This document shows, piece by piece, positions 53,397 to 62,711 of a stretch of DNA of 64,000 bases (positions within the stretch are counted from its first letter, which is position 1; every line of letters starts with the position of its first letter). Both the position numbers and the translations under genes were made by a program. Below the pieces are notes generated by a model, which saw nothing but the letters and a program-made list of their open reading frames with translations, made no database searches and had not been told where the DNA came from. Location: assembly GCA_963844855.1 (NCBI GenBank), contig CAWJQP010000083.1, positions 186,001 to 250,000 of the forward strand, read 5' to 3'. The stretch is from DASQDN01 sp963844855. GTDB taxonomy: Bacteria > Acidobacteriota > Terriglobia > Bryobacterales > Bryobacteraceae.

Positions 53397-56219
53397 ATGG
53401 GCCTATTGAGCGTTGACCTGAGCGCGAGAGACGAGCTAAAACGATCCTTGCCGATCGCCCAGCGCACGGGAATCGAATTTCCGCGCTATTTCACAGCTAG
53501 GCTGGAAGACGGCAAAACCCCGTACGACGAAGTGAGCTGGGAGCTTCGAACCGCCAGCATTGGCAATGATAAAGGCGCAGTCATATTCGAGCAGCGTGAT
53601 ATAGAGGTTCCGTCGGACTGGTCGCAGACAGCGACCAACATAGTCGCCAGTAAATATTTTCATGGCAAGGCCGGGTCGCCGGATCGCGAAACGAGCGTGG
53701 CCCAGCTTGTGCACCGTGTCGTCGACACCATCGCGAATTGGGGTCTGAGCGGTAAGTATTTCAAGACCCCGCAGGACGGCGAAAACTTTCGAAATGAACT
53801 GGCCCACCTGATGCTGACCCAGAAAGCGTGCTTCAACTCGCCGGTCTGGTTCAATGTCGGCGTTAAGGAAGCGCGCGGCTACGGGTGGTATTGGGACGAA
53901 GCGACCGACTCGATCAAGAAGTTGGAAGTTGGCGCGACCAAGCCGCAGTGCTCGGCTTGTTTCATTGTTTCTGTCAAAGACTCTCTCGAATCTATTTTGG
54001 ATCTCGCCAAGACGGAAGGGATGCTCTTTAAGTGGGGCTCCGGCACAGGAACCAACCTGTCCTACATCCGGGAAGAAAACGCGATCCTTTCCGGCGGCGG
54101 CCGAGCATCGGGCCCCCTCAGCTTCATGAAGGGTTTCGATGCGTTCGCTGGCGTGATCAAGTCGGGCGGCAAGACTCGCCGGGCGGCGAAGATGGTTGTC
54201 CTCAACTCGGATCACCCCGACATTGAAACCTTCATCTGGTGCAAAGCCAAGGAAGAGAAAAAGGCGCATACCCTCATCGACGCGGGCTACGATTCTTCGC
54301 TTGATGGCGAAGCTTACAGCTCGATCTTTTTCCAGAACGCTAACAACAGCGTTCGCGCCACCGATGAGTTTATGCACGCGGTTGTCGAAGATGCCGACTA
54401 CTGGACAAAGTCCAGGGTGGAAGACAAGCCCGTTAATCGTTATAAAGCGCGGGAATTGATGAAGCAGATCGCGGAAGCGACTTGGCAGTGCGGCGACCCC
54501 GGCATGCAGTTCGATACCACGGTCAATCGATGGCACACCTGTAAGACCACGGCCCGAATCAATGCTTCGAATCCTTGCTCGGAGTATATGTTCCTGGACG
54601 ATTCGGCTTGCAATCTTGCTTCGCTGAATCTGATGAAGTTTGTCGGCGCTGACGGGCAGTTCGACGTCGAGGCTTTCCGCCACGCCGTGGATACGGTCAT
54701 TACAGCTCAGGAAATCATCGTCGGTAACGCAAGTTATCCGACGGAGATGATCGGACGCAACTCGCATGAGTATCGTCCGCTAGGTCTCGGCTTCGCGAAT
54801 CTCGGAGCCTTGTTAATGTCGATGGGCGTTCCGTATGACAGCGATCAAGGTCGAGATTTTTCGGGCGCAATCACGGCGGTTATGTGCGGTCAGTCCTATT
54901 TGACGAGTGCAAGGATCGCCGAGGCCACAGGACCATTTCCCGGTTACCTCCGCAACGAACATTCGTTCCTCGATGTCGTCCGCATGCATCGTGACGCCGT
55001 CAGCAACATCGATAGCCGCCGAGTGCCGCCTGCTTTGTTTGAGGCAGCGCTTGAATCGTGGAATTTGGCCTACGAGAAGGGCAAGATCAGCGGGTACCGG
55101 AATGCGCAGACAACCGTGATTGCGCCGACTGGAACCATCGGTTTCATGATGGACTGCGACACGACAGGTATCGAACCGGATCTCGCGCTGGTGAAGTACA
55201 AGAAGCTTGTTGGCGGCGGCGTCATCAAGATCGTGAATCAGACCGTTCCCCAAGCCTTGATCAAGCTCGGCTACCGCTCGGATCAGGTAGAGCAGATCGT
55301 ATCGCACATCGACGCGACCGGTACGATCGAGGGCGCTCCGCATCTCAAGGATGAGCATCTGGCTGTATTCGACTGCAGCTTCCGTCCTCAAAACGGTGCG
55401 CGTTTCATCCATCACATGGGACACGTAAAGATGATGGCCGCGGTTCAACCGTTTATCTCGGGCGCGATCTCGAAGACGATCAACATGCCAGAAGAGAGCA
55501 CGGTTGACGACATCATGAACGCGTATCTCGAGAGCTGGAAGCTGGGTCTCAAGGCAGTCGCTATTTATCGCGACAATTCCAAGCGCGTGCAGCCGCTGAG
55601 TTCAGGATCAGGTTCAACGAAAGAGAAGAAAGCAGCAGCACAGCCGCAGGTCATCGAGAGAGTGGTCGAAAGGATCGTTCCGCGGCCCGTCCGTCGCAAA
55701 CTTCCGGATGAACGGCAGTCGGTCACGCATAAGTTCTCTATCGGAGGCCATGAGGGTTACATCACCGTGGGCATGTATGAAGATGGCCAGCCGGGCGAGG
55801 TCTTCATCTCCATGGCGAAGGAAGGGTCAACCATCTCAGGATTGATGGACAGCTTCGCCACGGCAATCAGCTACGCATTGCAGTATGGCGTACCGCTCAA
55901 GTTCTTCGTCGATAAATTCAGCCATGTCCGTTTCGAGCCGAGCGGCTGGACCGGCAACACCACCGTTCCCTACGCGAAGTCGATCATGGACTACATCTTC
56001 CGCTGGCTTGGGGCCAAGTTCCTTGGACCTGAGTATGCGTCTGGCGAGGCAGGCGATACGCCAGTGCTGAAGCCGACCGAGCCCAGTCCGCAGCAAGCGT
56101 TGCAGTTCGATCAGCCCGTTGCCGATGCGCCTCTGTGCGCGGAATGCGGGTCGATCATGACCCGAAACGGATCTTGCTACAAGTGCGGAAACTGCGGAGG
56201 TACGAGCGGCTGTAGTTAA
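53397..56219 (+). CDS. nrdJ: Adenosylcobalamin-dependent (class II) ribonucleotide reductase
   Basis: 940 residues, typical for the long NrdJ type. Core motifs: CFNSPVWFNVG, PQCSACFIV, WGSGTGTNLS, RINASNPCSE (NPCSE about 392), APTGTIGFMMDCDTTG. The C-terminal domain ends in a zinc-ribbon-like CAECGSIMTRNGSCYKCGNCG, GCS, carrying the cysteines that re-reduce the active site. It reduces nucleotides to deoxynucleotides using B12. GGAG lies nine bases before the ATG. Followed by a terminator. Candidate NrdR boxes and leader hairpins precede it. Confidence 0.96.
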   Translation: MGLLSVDLSARDELKRSLPIAQRTGIEFPRYFTARLEDGKTPYDEVSWELRTASIGNDKGAVIFEQRDIEVPSDWSQTATNIVASKYFHGKAGSPDRETSVAQLVHRVVDTIANWGLSGKYFKTPQDGENFRNELAHLMLTQKACFNSPVWFNVGVKEARGYGWYWDEATDSIKKLEVGATKPQCSACFIVSVKDSLESILDLAKTEGMLFKWGSGTGTNLSYIREENAILSGGGRASGPLSFMKGFDAFAGVIKSGGKTRRAAKMVVLNSDHPDIETFIWCKAKEEKKAHTLIDAGYDSSLDGEAYSSIFFQNANNSVRATDEFMHAVVEDADYWTKSRVEDKPVNRYKARELMKQIAEATWQCGDPGMQFDTTVNRWHTCKTTARINASNPCSEYMFLDDSACNLASLNLMKFVGADGQFDVEAFRHAVDTVITAQEIIVGNASYPTEMIGRNSHEYRPLGLGFANLGALLMSMGVPYDSDQGRDFSGAITAVMCGQSYLTSARIAEATGPFPGYLRNEHSFLDVVRMHRDAVSNIDSRRVPPALFEAALESWNLAYEKGKISGYRNAQTTVIAPTGTIGFMMDCDTTGIEPDLALVKYKKLVGGGVIKIVNQTVPQALIKLGYRSDQVEQIVSHIDATGTIEGAPHLKDEHLAVFDCSFRPQNGARFIHHMGHVKMMAAVQPFISGAISKTINMPEESTVDDIMNAYLESWKLGLKAVAIYRDNSKRVQPLSSGSGSTKEKKAAAQPQVIERVVERIVPRPVRRKLPDERQSVTHKFSIGGHEGYITVGMYEDGQPGEVFISMAKEGSTISGLMDSFATAISYALQYGVPLKFFVDKFSHVRFEPSGWTGNTTVPYAKSIMDYIFRWLGAKFLGPEYASGEAGDTPVLKPTEPSPQQALQFDQPVADAPLCAECGSIMTRNGSCYKCGNCGGTSGCS

Positions 56220-56246
56220 ATTTTCTCGTTGCTGGTGGAAAACTAA

Positions 56247-56287
56247 GGCGGCCTGGTGAACCTCCTAAACACCAGGTCGCCATTTTT
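56247..56287 (+). terminator. Rho-independent terminator of nrdJ
   Basis: A 12-bp stem with one mismatch, GGCGGCCTGGTG (56247-56258) with CACCAGGTCGCC (56270-56281), an 11-base loop, then ATTTTTC. Confidence 0.9.
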
Positions 56288-56309
56288 CGTTGTAAGGGAA
56301 TAGATCGCA

Positions 56310-57644
56310 ATGATTTTCACTTGGACAGCTCTAGCCGCCTTCCTAGCAGCCGCCGCTGTCTATTTGTACATGCGTCAACACGTGAACGCAGTTCTTATGC
56401 GGGAGCGTGATCTTCGCCAGCGCCTGACGTTGGCAGACGCGCGCATCTCCGAATTGTCGGGAGACGTGATGAATCTCCGAGAGACGGTCGGCAGCGCCGA
56501 GGAACTTCGAGTTCGTCTCGCCGATACCGACCGTCGCGCAGCTGAGTTGGCAATCGATCTTAGCCAGTGGCGCGAGCGTCACGCTGAGATACAAGCCGAA
56601 AAACGAGTTCTAAGTGAAGCCCAAACAAAGCTGCTCGAATCGTTCCAAGCTCTTTCGGCGCAGGCGCTTCAGGCGAACAACCAGATGTTCCTCGATCTTG
56701 CGGATACAGCGCTGGCGAAACGACAGATGGCGATTGACGAACTCGTACGTCCCCTGAAGGATTCGCTGACGCAAGTCGATACGAAGATTCAGGAGTTGGA
56801 AACGGCGCGCGTATCTGCCTACGGCATGCTCACGTCGCAGCTGCAATCTCTCGGGTCGGAGACGACGAATCTCGTTAAAGCTCTACGAACGCCGCACACA
56901 CGCGGCCAGTGGGGTGAGATGCAACTCCGACGTACGGTCGAGATCGCAGGCATGGTCGACTACTGCGATTTTCGGGTCCAGCAGACTCTCTATGGGGAAG
57001 ACACGCGGTTACGGCCGGACATGATTGTGCAGTTGCCGAATGGCCGCCGTCTGGTCGTTGATTCGAAAGCCCCGCTGGCGGCATATCTGGATGCGATCGA
57101 ACTCGAGGATGACAGCCTTCGGGCCGCCAAGTTGAAGCATCACGCGGCCCAGGTGAGGGCGCACGTCGAGAAGCTAGGACAGAAGGCCTACTGGGCGCAA
57201 TTCGATCATGCGCCAGAGTTTGTGGTCGCGTTTCTTCCGGGCGAATCGTTCTATAGCGCGGCTTTGCAGCACGATCCGAGTCTGATCGAATTTGGAGCTG
57301 ACCAGAAAGTCCTGGTCGCGACACCGACGACTTTGATTGCGCTTCTTAAGGCAATCGGTTACGGCTGGCGACAGGAGAAGATTGCGCAGAACGCATTTGA
57401 GATCAGCCGTATTGGCCGTGAACTGTACGAACGTCTCGCGAAGCTGGCTGAGAGCTTTGCGATGGTCGGCACGCATCTCGATCGCGCGACAAGATCGTAC
57501 AACGAAGCTGCAGGCACGTTTGAAAAGCGGGTTTTGGTATCTGCGCGCCGTATGAAGGAAAAAGGCGTCACGGTGGCGGAAGATATCCCTGAAGTGTCGT
57601 TATTGGAAAGGACGGCAAAGACGTCTTCGTTCGCTGCGGATTAG
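56310..57644 (+). CDS. rmuC: DNA recombination protein RmuC
   Basis: 444 residues. A membrane helix at the start (TWTALAAFLAAAAVYLYM) is followed by a coiled coil (about 30-190) and the RmuC nuclease-like core (GQWGEMQLRRTVEIAGMVDY, DMIVQLPNGRRLVVDSKAPL, FVVAFLPGESFYSAALQHDP). RmuC limits recombination at inverted repeats. It is separated from nrdJ by a terminator and ends four bases inside the convergent vapC gene. Confidence 0.93.
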   Translation: MIFTWTALAAFLAAAAVYLYMRQHVNAVLMRERDLRQRLTLADARISELSGDVMNLRETVGSAEELRVRLADTDRRAAELAIDLSQWRERHAEIQAEKRVLSEAQTKLLESFQALSAQALQANNQMFLDLADTALAKRQMAIDELVRPLKDSLTQVDTKIQELETARVSAYGMLTSQLQSLGSETTNLVKALRTPHTRGQWGEMQLRRTVEIAGMVDYCDFRVQQTLYGEDTRLRPDMIVQLPNGRRLVVDSKAPLAAYLDAIELEDDSLRAAKLKHHAAQVRAHVEKLGQKAYWAQFDHAPEFVVAFLPGESFYSAALQHDPSLIEFGADQKVLVATPTTLIALLKAIGYGWRQEKIAQNAFEISRIGRELYERLAKLAESFAMVGTHLDRATRSYNEAAGTFEKRVLVSARRMKEKGVTVAEDIPEVSLLERTAKTSSFAAD

Positions 57645-58021
57645 GATGGCTTGACCGACGCTTCAAACAGTTTGATTCCTTCTGCTCGTGCGGCGGCGAC
57701 AAGACGTTTATCCAGCGTCCAAAAGCTACAATTTGCCAACATCGCGGACGCAAGCAGATGGGCATCCATCCAACCTATTCCGCGTCCCGACAGTTTTCGA
57801 TCGTTGATCACCTGCAGCACTTCATCATGGGTGGCGGGAATTGCTTCTGGCAATTCATTCAAGAGGGCTAAGATAACCTTGCGATTTTTTAAGTTCCCGC
57901 AGGCCAGTTCCCCCACGACAAACGGATGAATGAGAACGCTGCTCTCCACCAACTGTCGATCGAGTGATGGATTGAATTGCCGGAAGTGGTCTATCCAGAC
58001 AGATGTGTCTACTAGGGTCAC
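57641..58021 (-). CDS. vapC: VapC-family PIN-domain ribonuclease toxin
   Basis: 126 residues with all four PIN acidic residues: D5 (LVDTSVWIDHF), E38 (VVGELACGN), D86 (GWMDAHLLASA) and D104 (TLDKRL). VapC toxins cut tRNA or rRNA when free of VapB. GTG start overlapping the vapB stop by four bases (GTGA), the usual vapBC arrangement. It ends inside the last codons of rmuC. Confidence 0.92.
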   Translation of the reverse strand: MTLVDTSVWIDHFRQFNPSLDRQLVESSVLIHPFVVGELACGNLKNRKVILALLNELPEAIPATHDEVLQVINDRKLSGRGIGWMDAHLLASAMLANCSFWTLDKRLVAAARAEGIKLFEASVKPS

Positions 58022-58209
58022 GTTGGACGTCGTCTAGGAATCGGTCGAAGATCCGGTTCTGCTCCGCCTAAAGCCGCCAATCGTTTCCCTGCCTCGCGCG
58101 CAATCAGAGCTTTCAGGCCTTCATGCACGAGAGCGGTCTTCTCGGCGATTCCTGTCAGTTCCTTGGCTCGCGACAGAAGCTTGTCGTCTAAGATAAGCGT
58201 AGTTCTCAT
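58018..58209 (-). CDS. vapB: VapB-type antitoxin with ribbon-helix-helix DNA-binding start
   Basis: 63 residues from ATG 58209 (an ATG at 58215 is also possible; the open frame to 58308 is not supported). MRTTLILDDKLLSRAKELTG is the ribbon-helix-helix of VapB from the VapB-Rv type, followed by a toxin-binding tail ending RPIPRRRPT. It neutralises VapC and represses the operon. A palindromic operator overlaps its start codons. Confidence 0.88.
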   Translation of the reverse strand: MRTTLILDDKLLSRAKELTGIAEKTALVHEGLKALIAREAGKRLAALGGAEPDLRPIPRRRPT

Positions 58210-58240
58210 ATGCATATGAGTATGCCTAATTGATGCATAC
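58205..58240 (-). promoter_or_regulatory. Palindromic vapBC operator over the vapB start codons
   Basis: CTCATATGCATATGAG (58205-58220) is a perfect 16-bp palindrome that includes both possible vapB ATGs. A second inverted repeat, GTATGC (58220-58225) with GCATAC (58235-58240), is next to it and shares the TATGC core. VapB RHH dimers would bind here and block initiation. Confidence 0.75.
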
Positions 58241-58361
58241 AAAGCGATGGCGACCTGTAGAGCTACAGACACTTGTAAACGTTGCGTAAAGTTTCGTAAA
58301 GCCTGCAACCCCCAACAGTTTCAACCATCAAAAGGATTGTAGGACGGAGGAGAGACACAAA

Positions 58362-58901
58362 ATGAAAAATATGATATTGACAATCGCCGCAGCGCTGTTA
58401 CTAACACCTTTCGCGCACGGCGCAGTTAGCACAGCCCAGAAAAAGGACGGTCTGAACCCAACCGAACGGGATGTCCGGCATGAGCTCGTCATGCTGCCCT
58501 GGTTCGGAGTGTTCGACAATCTTGAGTTCCAGGTCAACGGCAATGAGGTTGTTCTCAGCGGCCAGGTAACGCGCCCGACGCTCAAGTCGGATGCCGAACG
58601 GGTCGTGAGCCGGATCGAGGGCATAGAGAAAGTCGTAAATAATATTGAAGTTCTACCGCTGTCGCCGAATGACGATCGTATTCGTCGCGCGGCTTATCGA
58701 TCCATCTATGGATTTGGACCGCTGTCGCGCTACAACTGGGGTCCGCAACCTTCTATTCGCATTATCGTGAAGAACGGTAATCTCAGTCTGGCAGGTGTGG
58801 TCGCAAGCGAGGCGGATAGCAATATGGCGAACATTCGCGCCAATGGCGTATCGGGTGTGTTCTCGGTTGATAACAACTTACGCATCGACAAACGCAGCTA
58901 A
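58362..58901 (+). CDS. Exported protein with two BON domains
   Basis: 179 residues with a signal peptide (MKNMILTIAAALLLTPFAHG). Two BON domains follow: NPTERDVRHELVMLPWFGVF, FQVNGNEVVLSGQVTRPT, and DDRIRRAAYRSIYGFGPLSR, IIVKNGNLSLAGVVASE. BON proteins such as OsmY bind membrane or help envelope stability under stress. GGAGG lies 13 bases before the ATG. Single gene with its own terminator. Confidence 0.88.
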   Translation: MKNMILTIAAALLLTPFAHGAVSTAQKKDGLNPTERDVRHELVMLPWFGVFDNLEFQVNGNEVVLSGQVTRPTLKSDAERVVSRIEGIEKVVNNIEVLPLSPNDDRIRRAAYRSIYGFGPLSRYNWGPQPSIRIIVKNGNLSLAGVVASEADSNMANIRANGVSGVFSVDNNLRIDKRS

Positions 58902-58927
58902 ATTTCAGCTTCCACCCGACGAAGTTG

Positions 58928-58962
58928 GGCGGTCCGGACTCCTACCGGACCGCCTTTTTTTG
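58928..58962 (+). terminator. Rho-independent terminator of the BON gene
   Basis: A perfect 10-bp stem, GGCGGTCCGG (58928-58937) with CCGGACCGCC (58945-58954), a seven-base loop and a T7 run. Confidence 0.93.
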
Positions 58963-58978
58963 TTTTTCGCCCACCGCC

Positions 58979-60544
58979 CTACTGCCCTAGCTTCATTCGC
59001 AAAATCGTCAACGATTGCTTTGGAAACGTGTAAGTGAAACCGTTCCCGGCGATCGCGACATTCACCGTCTTCGACACAGGGCGGACTTTATTGTCGGCGT
59101 CAAACGTGTGTGTTGTCTTCAGGTCCGGATGATTCAGCTCCCAAACGTCCACCGTCGCCGGAATTCGGCCTTCCACGTTTTCGACTTTTGTCGCTATATC
59201 CGTCTTCTGATTACGATTCAGCACGTTCACAAACACCGTGCGCGTCTTGGGGTCAAAAGTTGAAGAAACATCGAGATAGTCCACCTTTCGACCGCCCCCC
59301 GAAGGTTGATACTCAGGAGCCTTTACGAGTGAATCGACTGCGATATTTCCTCTCTGCTTCGCATACTCGGCTAGAGGAAAGTAGATCGTCTGCAGATACA
59401 TGCCCTGCTTGTTCGTAAAGATCGGAGCGATGACATTCACCAATTGCGCGAGATTCGCCATCTTGACTACGTCAGCGTGACGTATGAACGAATTGAAGAA
59501 TGCTCCCATCACCAGTGCATCCTCGTAGTTGTAGATCTCCTCCAGTCCGGTCTTTGCGATGTTGAACTCGCCTGTTCCCCGCGCGCGATACCAGACGTTC
59601 CATTCATCAAATGCGATATAGATCGGCCGCGGTGGATTCATGCCGTTCTGCACAGCCTTAATCTGACCGGCGACGATCTCGATACGGTCATCGAGTTCGC
59701 GAGACACTGCCATGAACCGCTCGAAATCATTGTTTGAATTCCCAATGTACGTGTGGAGCGAGATGTAGTCTATATCGTTCCGAAGCTTCTCGAGCACCGT
59801 GCGATTCCAACCGATCCAATCCCAACCCTGCCGGAAATTTGACGAGCCCGAGGCAATCAACTTGATCGATTCGTCCGCACGTCGCATCGCCTTGGCCGCT
59901 TCAAGTGCAAACTTGGCATAATCCTCAGCGTTCTTGTGACCAAGCTGCCAGGGACCATCGATCTCGTTTCCGAGCCCCCAATACTTCACTCCCCACGGCT
60001 TTTCACGCCCATTCTTTTTGCGTTCCCGCGACCACTTTGTATCGCGTGTCTCGTTCGTATACTCCACCCATTCGCGGGCTTCATCGATCGTTCCCAGCCC
60101 TGCGTTGATACAGAGATATGGCTCTACACCGACACGCTCGCAATACTTGAGGAACTCATCGGTACCGAAACGATTCGACTCCAGATTTCCCCATGCGTGG
60201 TCCGGTCGCGGTTGTCGTTGCTCGCGTGGACCGATACCATCCTTCCAGTTGTACCCGGACACAAAATTGCCGCCGGGCCATCGAAGTAGCGTGACACCAA
60301 GGTCGCGAGTGGCGGTCATCACGTCTTTTCGAAATCCGTCTGCATCCGACAGCGGGCTACCTTCTTCGAAGATGCCCCCATAAATGCAACGTCCGAGATG
60401 TTCGGCGAAATTCCCGAAGACGTGTGGGTGAACTTCGCCGATCACCCGGTCGGTATCGATCTTGATTCGGGCTTGCGGTTGCTGGCAAAGCCCCGGTAGC
60501 GATAGAGAAAGAGTCGCAAGGAAGGTGAAGAATCGTCGTTGCAC
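58979..60544 (-). CDS. Exported alpha-L-arabinofuranosidase, GH51
   Basis: 521 residues with a signal peptide (MQRRFFTFLATLSLSLPGLC). GH51 features: HVFGNFAEHLGRCIYGGIFE, LRWPGGNFVSGYNWKDGIGP, acid/base E194 in WGLGNEIDGPW and nucleophile E314 in IAFDEWNVWY. It removes arabinofuranose from plant polysaccharides. A beta-sandwich closes the protein. It lies next to a DapA-family gene on the other strand, which can work in sugar-acid breakdown, so a plant-sugar role for the region is possible. Confidence 0.94.
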   Translation of the reverse strand: MQRRFFTFLATLSLSLPGLCQQPQARIKIDTDRVIGEVHPHVFGNFAEHLGRCIYGGIFEEGSPLSDADGFRKDVMTATRDLGVTLLRWPGGNFVSGYNWKDGIGPREQRQPRPDHAWGNLESNRFGTDEFLKYCERVGVEPYLCINAGLGTIDEAREWVEYTNETRDTKWSRERKKNGREKPWGVKYWGLGNEIDGPWQLGHKNAEDYAKFALEAAKAMRRADESIKLIASGSSNFRQGWDWIGWNRTVLEKLRNDIDYISLHTYIGNSNNDFERFMAVSRELDDRIEIVAGQIKAVQNGMNPPRPIYIAFDEWNVWYRARGTGEFNIAKTGLEEIYNYEDALVMGAFFNSFIRHADVVKMANLAQLVNVIAPIFTNKQGMYLQTIYFPLAEYAKQRGNIAVDSLVKAPEYQPSGGGRKVDYLDVSSTFDPKTRTVFVNVLNRNQKTDIATKVENVEGRIPATVDVWELNHPDLKTTHTFDADNKVRPVSKTVNVAIAGNGFTYTFPKQSLTILRMKLGQ

Positions 60545-60651
60545 CGTATCGTTGTATCACTTACTCGGCGTGGTTAGATCTCTCGTTTCTGTTATTTCAG
60601 ATTTGACATGCAATAACGAGCATGCGACCATAGCTTGATAGCGCCATTCCT

Positions 60652-61567
60652 ATGTCCACCAAGACCTTGTTTCAGGGTGTGTACCCAATCTTGAATACTC
60701 CGTTCCACGACGACGGTTCGCTGGATATGGATAGCCAACTTCGCCTCGTTGACTATCTTTTGGAAGCGGGCGCGCACGGACTCGGCCTGTTTGGGAACGC
60801 GAGTGAGGGCTACGCGCTGTCGTCAAGCTGAGCGCCGTTTGCTGATGGAAGCGATCGTACGGCGTGTCGATGGCCGCGTGCCTTTGATCGTCAGCTCTGG
60901 CCACACCGGGACGGACGTAGCAGTCGAGACCAGTATCGAGGCCCGAGACATGGGCGCGTCGGCGCTAATGGTGCTGCCGCCATATTATTTGAAAACCGAT
61001 GGCGAAGGTTTGGTTCACTACTTCGCCGAGATCGGAAAGGGCGCTGGAATGCCGATCATGGTGCAGGATGCGCCGTTGATGACTCAGGTCGCGATGCCGG
61101 CGGGACTGCTCACACAGTTATCGCAGAAAGTCGCTGAAGTGCAGCTCGTCAAAGTGGAAGCGCCTCCAACGGCGCCGAAATTTTCCGCGCTCAAGAACGG
61201 CGGCTGTACGGCGGTATTATTCGGTGGCCTCAACGGGCAATTCCTCATCGAAGAATACGAACGCGGCTCGCGCGGCGTCATGCCCGGTAGCGATCTCATT
61301 CCGGAATTTGTCGCAATCTGGGATGCGCTCGAAGCCGGCGACCGCGATACTGCCTGGAATCTCTTCGTCCACATCCTTCCGCTGATCCGCTTCGAACTGC
61401 AGCCGGGGCTTGGCGTCTCTGCAATGAAGCACAATCTCGTCGCTCGAGGCATTCTCAAGAGCGCACGCGTGCGTCATCCAACGGCTTCCCTTGATGCCTC
61501 TTCGATCCAGGAACTCGGTCGCCTTCGGTCTTGGATTGATCGACGGACGCCAGTGTACGCTGTGTAG
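60652..61567 (+). CDS. Dihydrodipicolinate synthase/KDG aldolase family protein, frameshifted as read
   Basis: ATG 60652 gives MSTKTLFQGVYPILNTPFHD to FGNASEGYALSS, then TGA. The next frame continues AERRLLMEAIVRRVDGRVPL to TAG 61565-61567. Removing one A from GTCAAGCTGAG (about 60823-60831) makes a continuous protein of 304 residues. The family lysine is in VQLVKVEAPP. Members form or cleave pyruvate adducts: DHDPS, N-acetylneuraminate lyase or 2-keto-3-deoxy-sugar aldolases. The motif GNASEG, instead of GTTGE, suggests a sugar-acid enzyme rather than DapA. Directly followed by the GNAT gene. Confidence 0.82.
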
Positions 61568-62320
61568 TTGATCCATCGACTCACCGATAAATCGGTCATT
61601 CGGGCTTATCTCAACACGGATCGCGAGTGGTCTCTCTACGCGCTCGCCGATCTTGATGACGGCATGTTTGAGGATTGCGACTGGTGGTCGAGTGGCGATA
61701 ACCTCGCGCTCGTATTTCGTGCTCTCGAGATTCGACCCATTCTGATCCTTGGAGATCCGCGAAAGCTGTTGCCGTACCTTCCAGAGCGCTCTGGCTACTT
61801 GAACCTTAAGCCTGAGCAGTTCGACAGGGCTCAAGATTTCTATGCGTACCGGGAACGGCATCAGATGAACCGCATGATCGTCGACGAACTCACCCCTCGT
61901 GCCGGAGAGGCCGAACCTCTCACTCGCCACGATCGCAAGGCGATTGAAGATCTATACGCGACCGGCGATGGAGGTGGAATCGCGTTCGCGCCGTTCCAAC
62001 TCGACTCCGGCTTCTTTCGCGGTGTCCATCACGGCAATGAACTCGTCGCCGTCGCAGGCGTGCATGTCGTGTCGCACAACGAAAGCGTTGCGGGAGTGGG
62101 CAATATCTTTACCAGACCAGACTGTCGAGGACGCGGGCTGGCGAAGGTCGTAACGTCCAAAGTGGTGGAGGCTCTAAAGGCAGATGGAATCCGGACCATC
62201 GGCCTTAACGTCGAGCATACAAACATCCCTGCCATTCATGTCTATGAACATCTGGGTTTCCGCACTCGATTTCACTACTTCGAAGGCGTTGCGGATCGCG
62301 TGGGCGTGCTGCCCCAGTAG
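61568..62320 (+). CDS. GNAT-family N-acetyltransferase
   Basis: 250 residues from a TTG directly after the upstream stop. The C-terminal part is a GNAT domain with acetyl-CoA loop RPDCRGRGLAK and NIPAIHVYEHLGFRTRFHYF. The N-terminal 120 residues form a separate, divergent GNAT-like half (REWSLYALADLDD). The substrate is unknown. Co-transcription with the DapA-family gene is likely. The last 46 bases overlap the convergent exported orphan. Confidence 0.82.
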   Translation: MIHRLTDKSVIRAYLNTDREWSLYALADLDDGMFEDCDWWSSGDNLALVFRALEIRPILILGDPRKLLPYLPERSGYLNLKPEQFDRAQDFYAYRERHQMNRMIVDELTPRAGEAEPLTRHDRKAIEDLYATGDGGGIAFAPFQLDSGFFRGVHHGNELVAVAGVHVVSHNESVAGVGNIFTRPDCRGRGLAKVVTSKVVEALKADGIRTIGLNVEHTNIPAIHVYEHLGFRTRFHYFEGVADRVGVLPQ

Positions 62321-62673
62321 GTGATTACTTCGAAACCTTGCGTGATGCCCTCGATGTAATCCGCCTGAGCATCGGGATTCCGCTCCCCGGTAAACACTTT
62401 GACATATCCGTTCCCGCCACTGTGGACGAAGTACGTAAACTGGGGCGCGTCGATTCGAATCATCAGGCCGTTATTTCGGGAAGCCCAGTAATACTTGTTC
62501 TTTCTGGACACGATCACGCATTCGTTCTTCTTGGCCTCGTCGGGATCGAGCTTGACCCGCTGCTCAGAGTCGACATTCGCAAACAGCCGCGTCGAGGGCG
62601 TGCCTCGAAACACGACAACGTCCTGCGCTAAGGCAGATACCGTACAAAGCAGTGCCGCAAGCAGCAATCTCAT
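62275..62673 (-). CDS. Small exported protein of unknown function
   Basis: 132 residues with a signal peptide (MRLLLAALLCTVSALAQ). The mature part is beta-rich (NECVIVSRKNKYYWASRNNG, QFTYFVHSGGNGYVKVFTG) and ends in a flexible Thr/Ser tail. I do not recognise the family. The convergent overlap with the GNAT gene is in the tail of both. Confidence 0.6.
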   Translation of the reverse strand: MRLLLAALLCTVSALAQDVVVFRGTPSTRLFANVDSEQRVKLDPDEAKKNECVIVSRKNKYYWASRNNGLMIRIDAPQFTYFVHSGGNGYVKVFTGERNPDAQADYIEGITQGFEVITYWGSTPTRSATPSK

Positions 62674-62711
62674 GGGTCACTCCTTGTGATCCCGCCGACT
62701 CCAACTAGGTT

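Noticed and set aside
53436..54767. 443-residue minus-strand ORF inside nrdJ
   Set aside because: A shadow of nrdJ, the real gene by strong family similarity.
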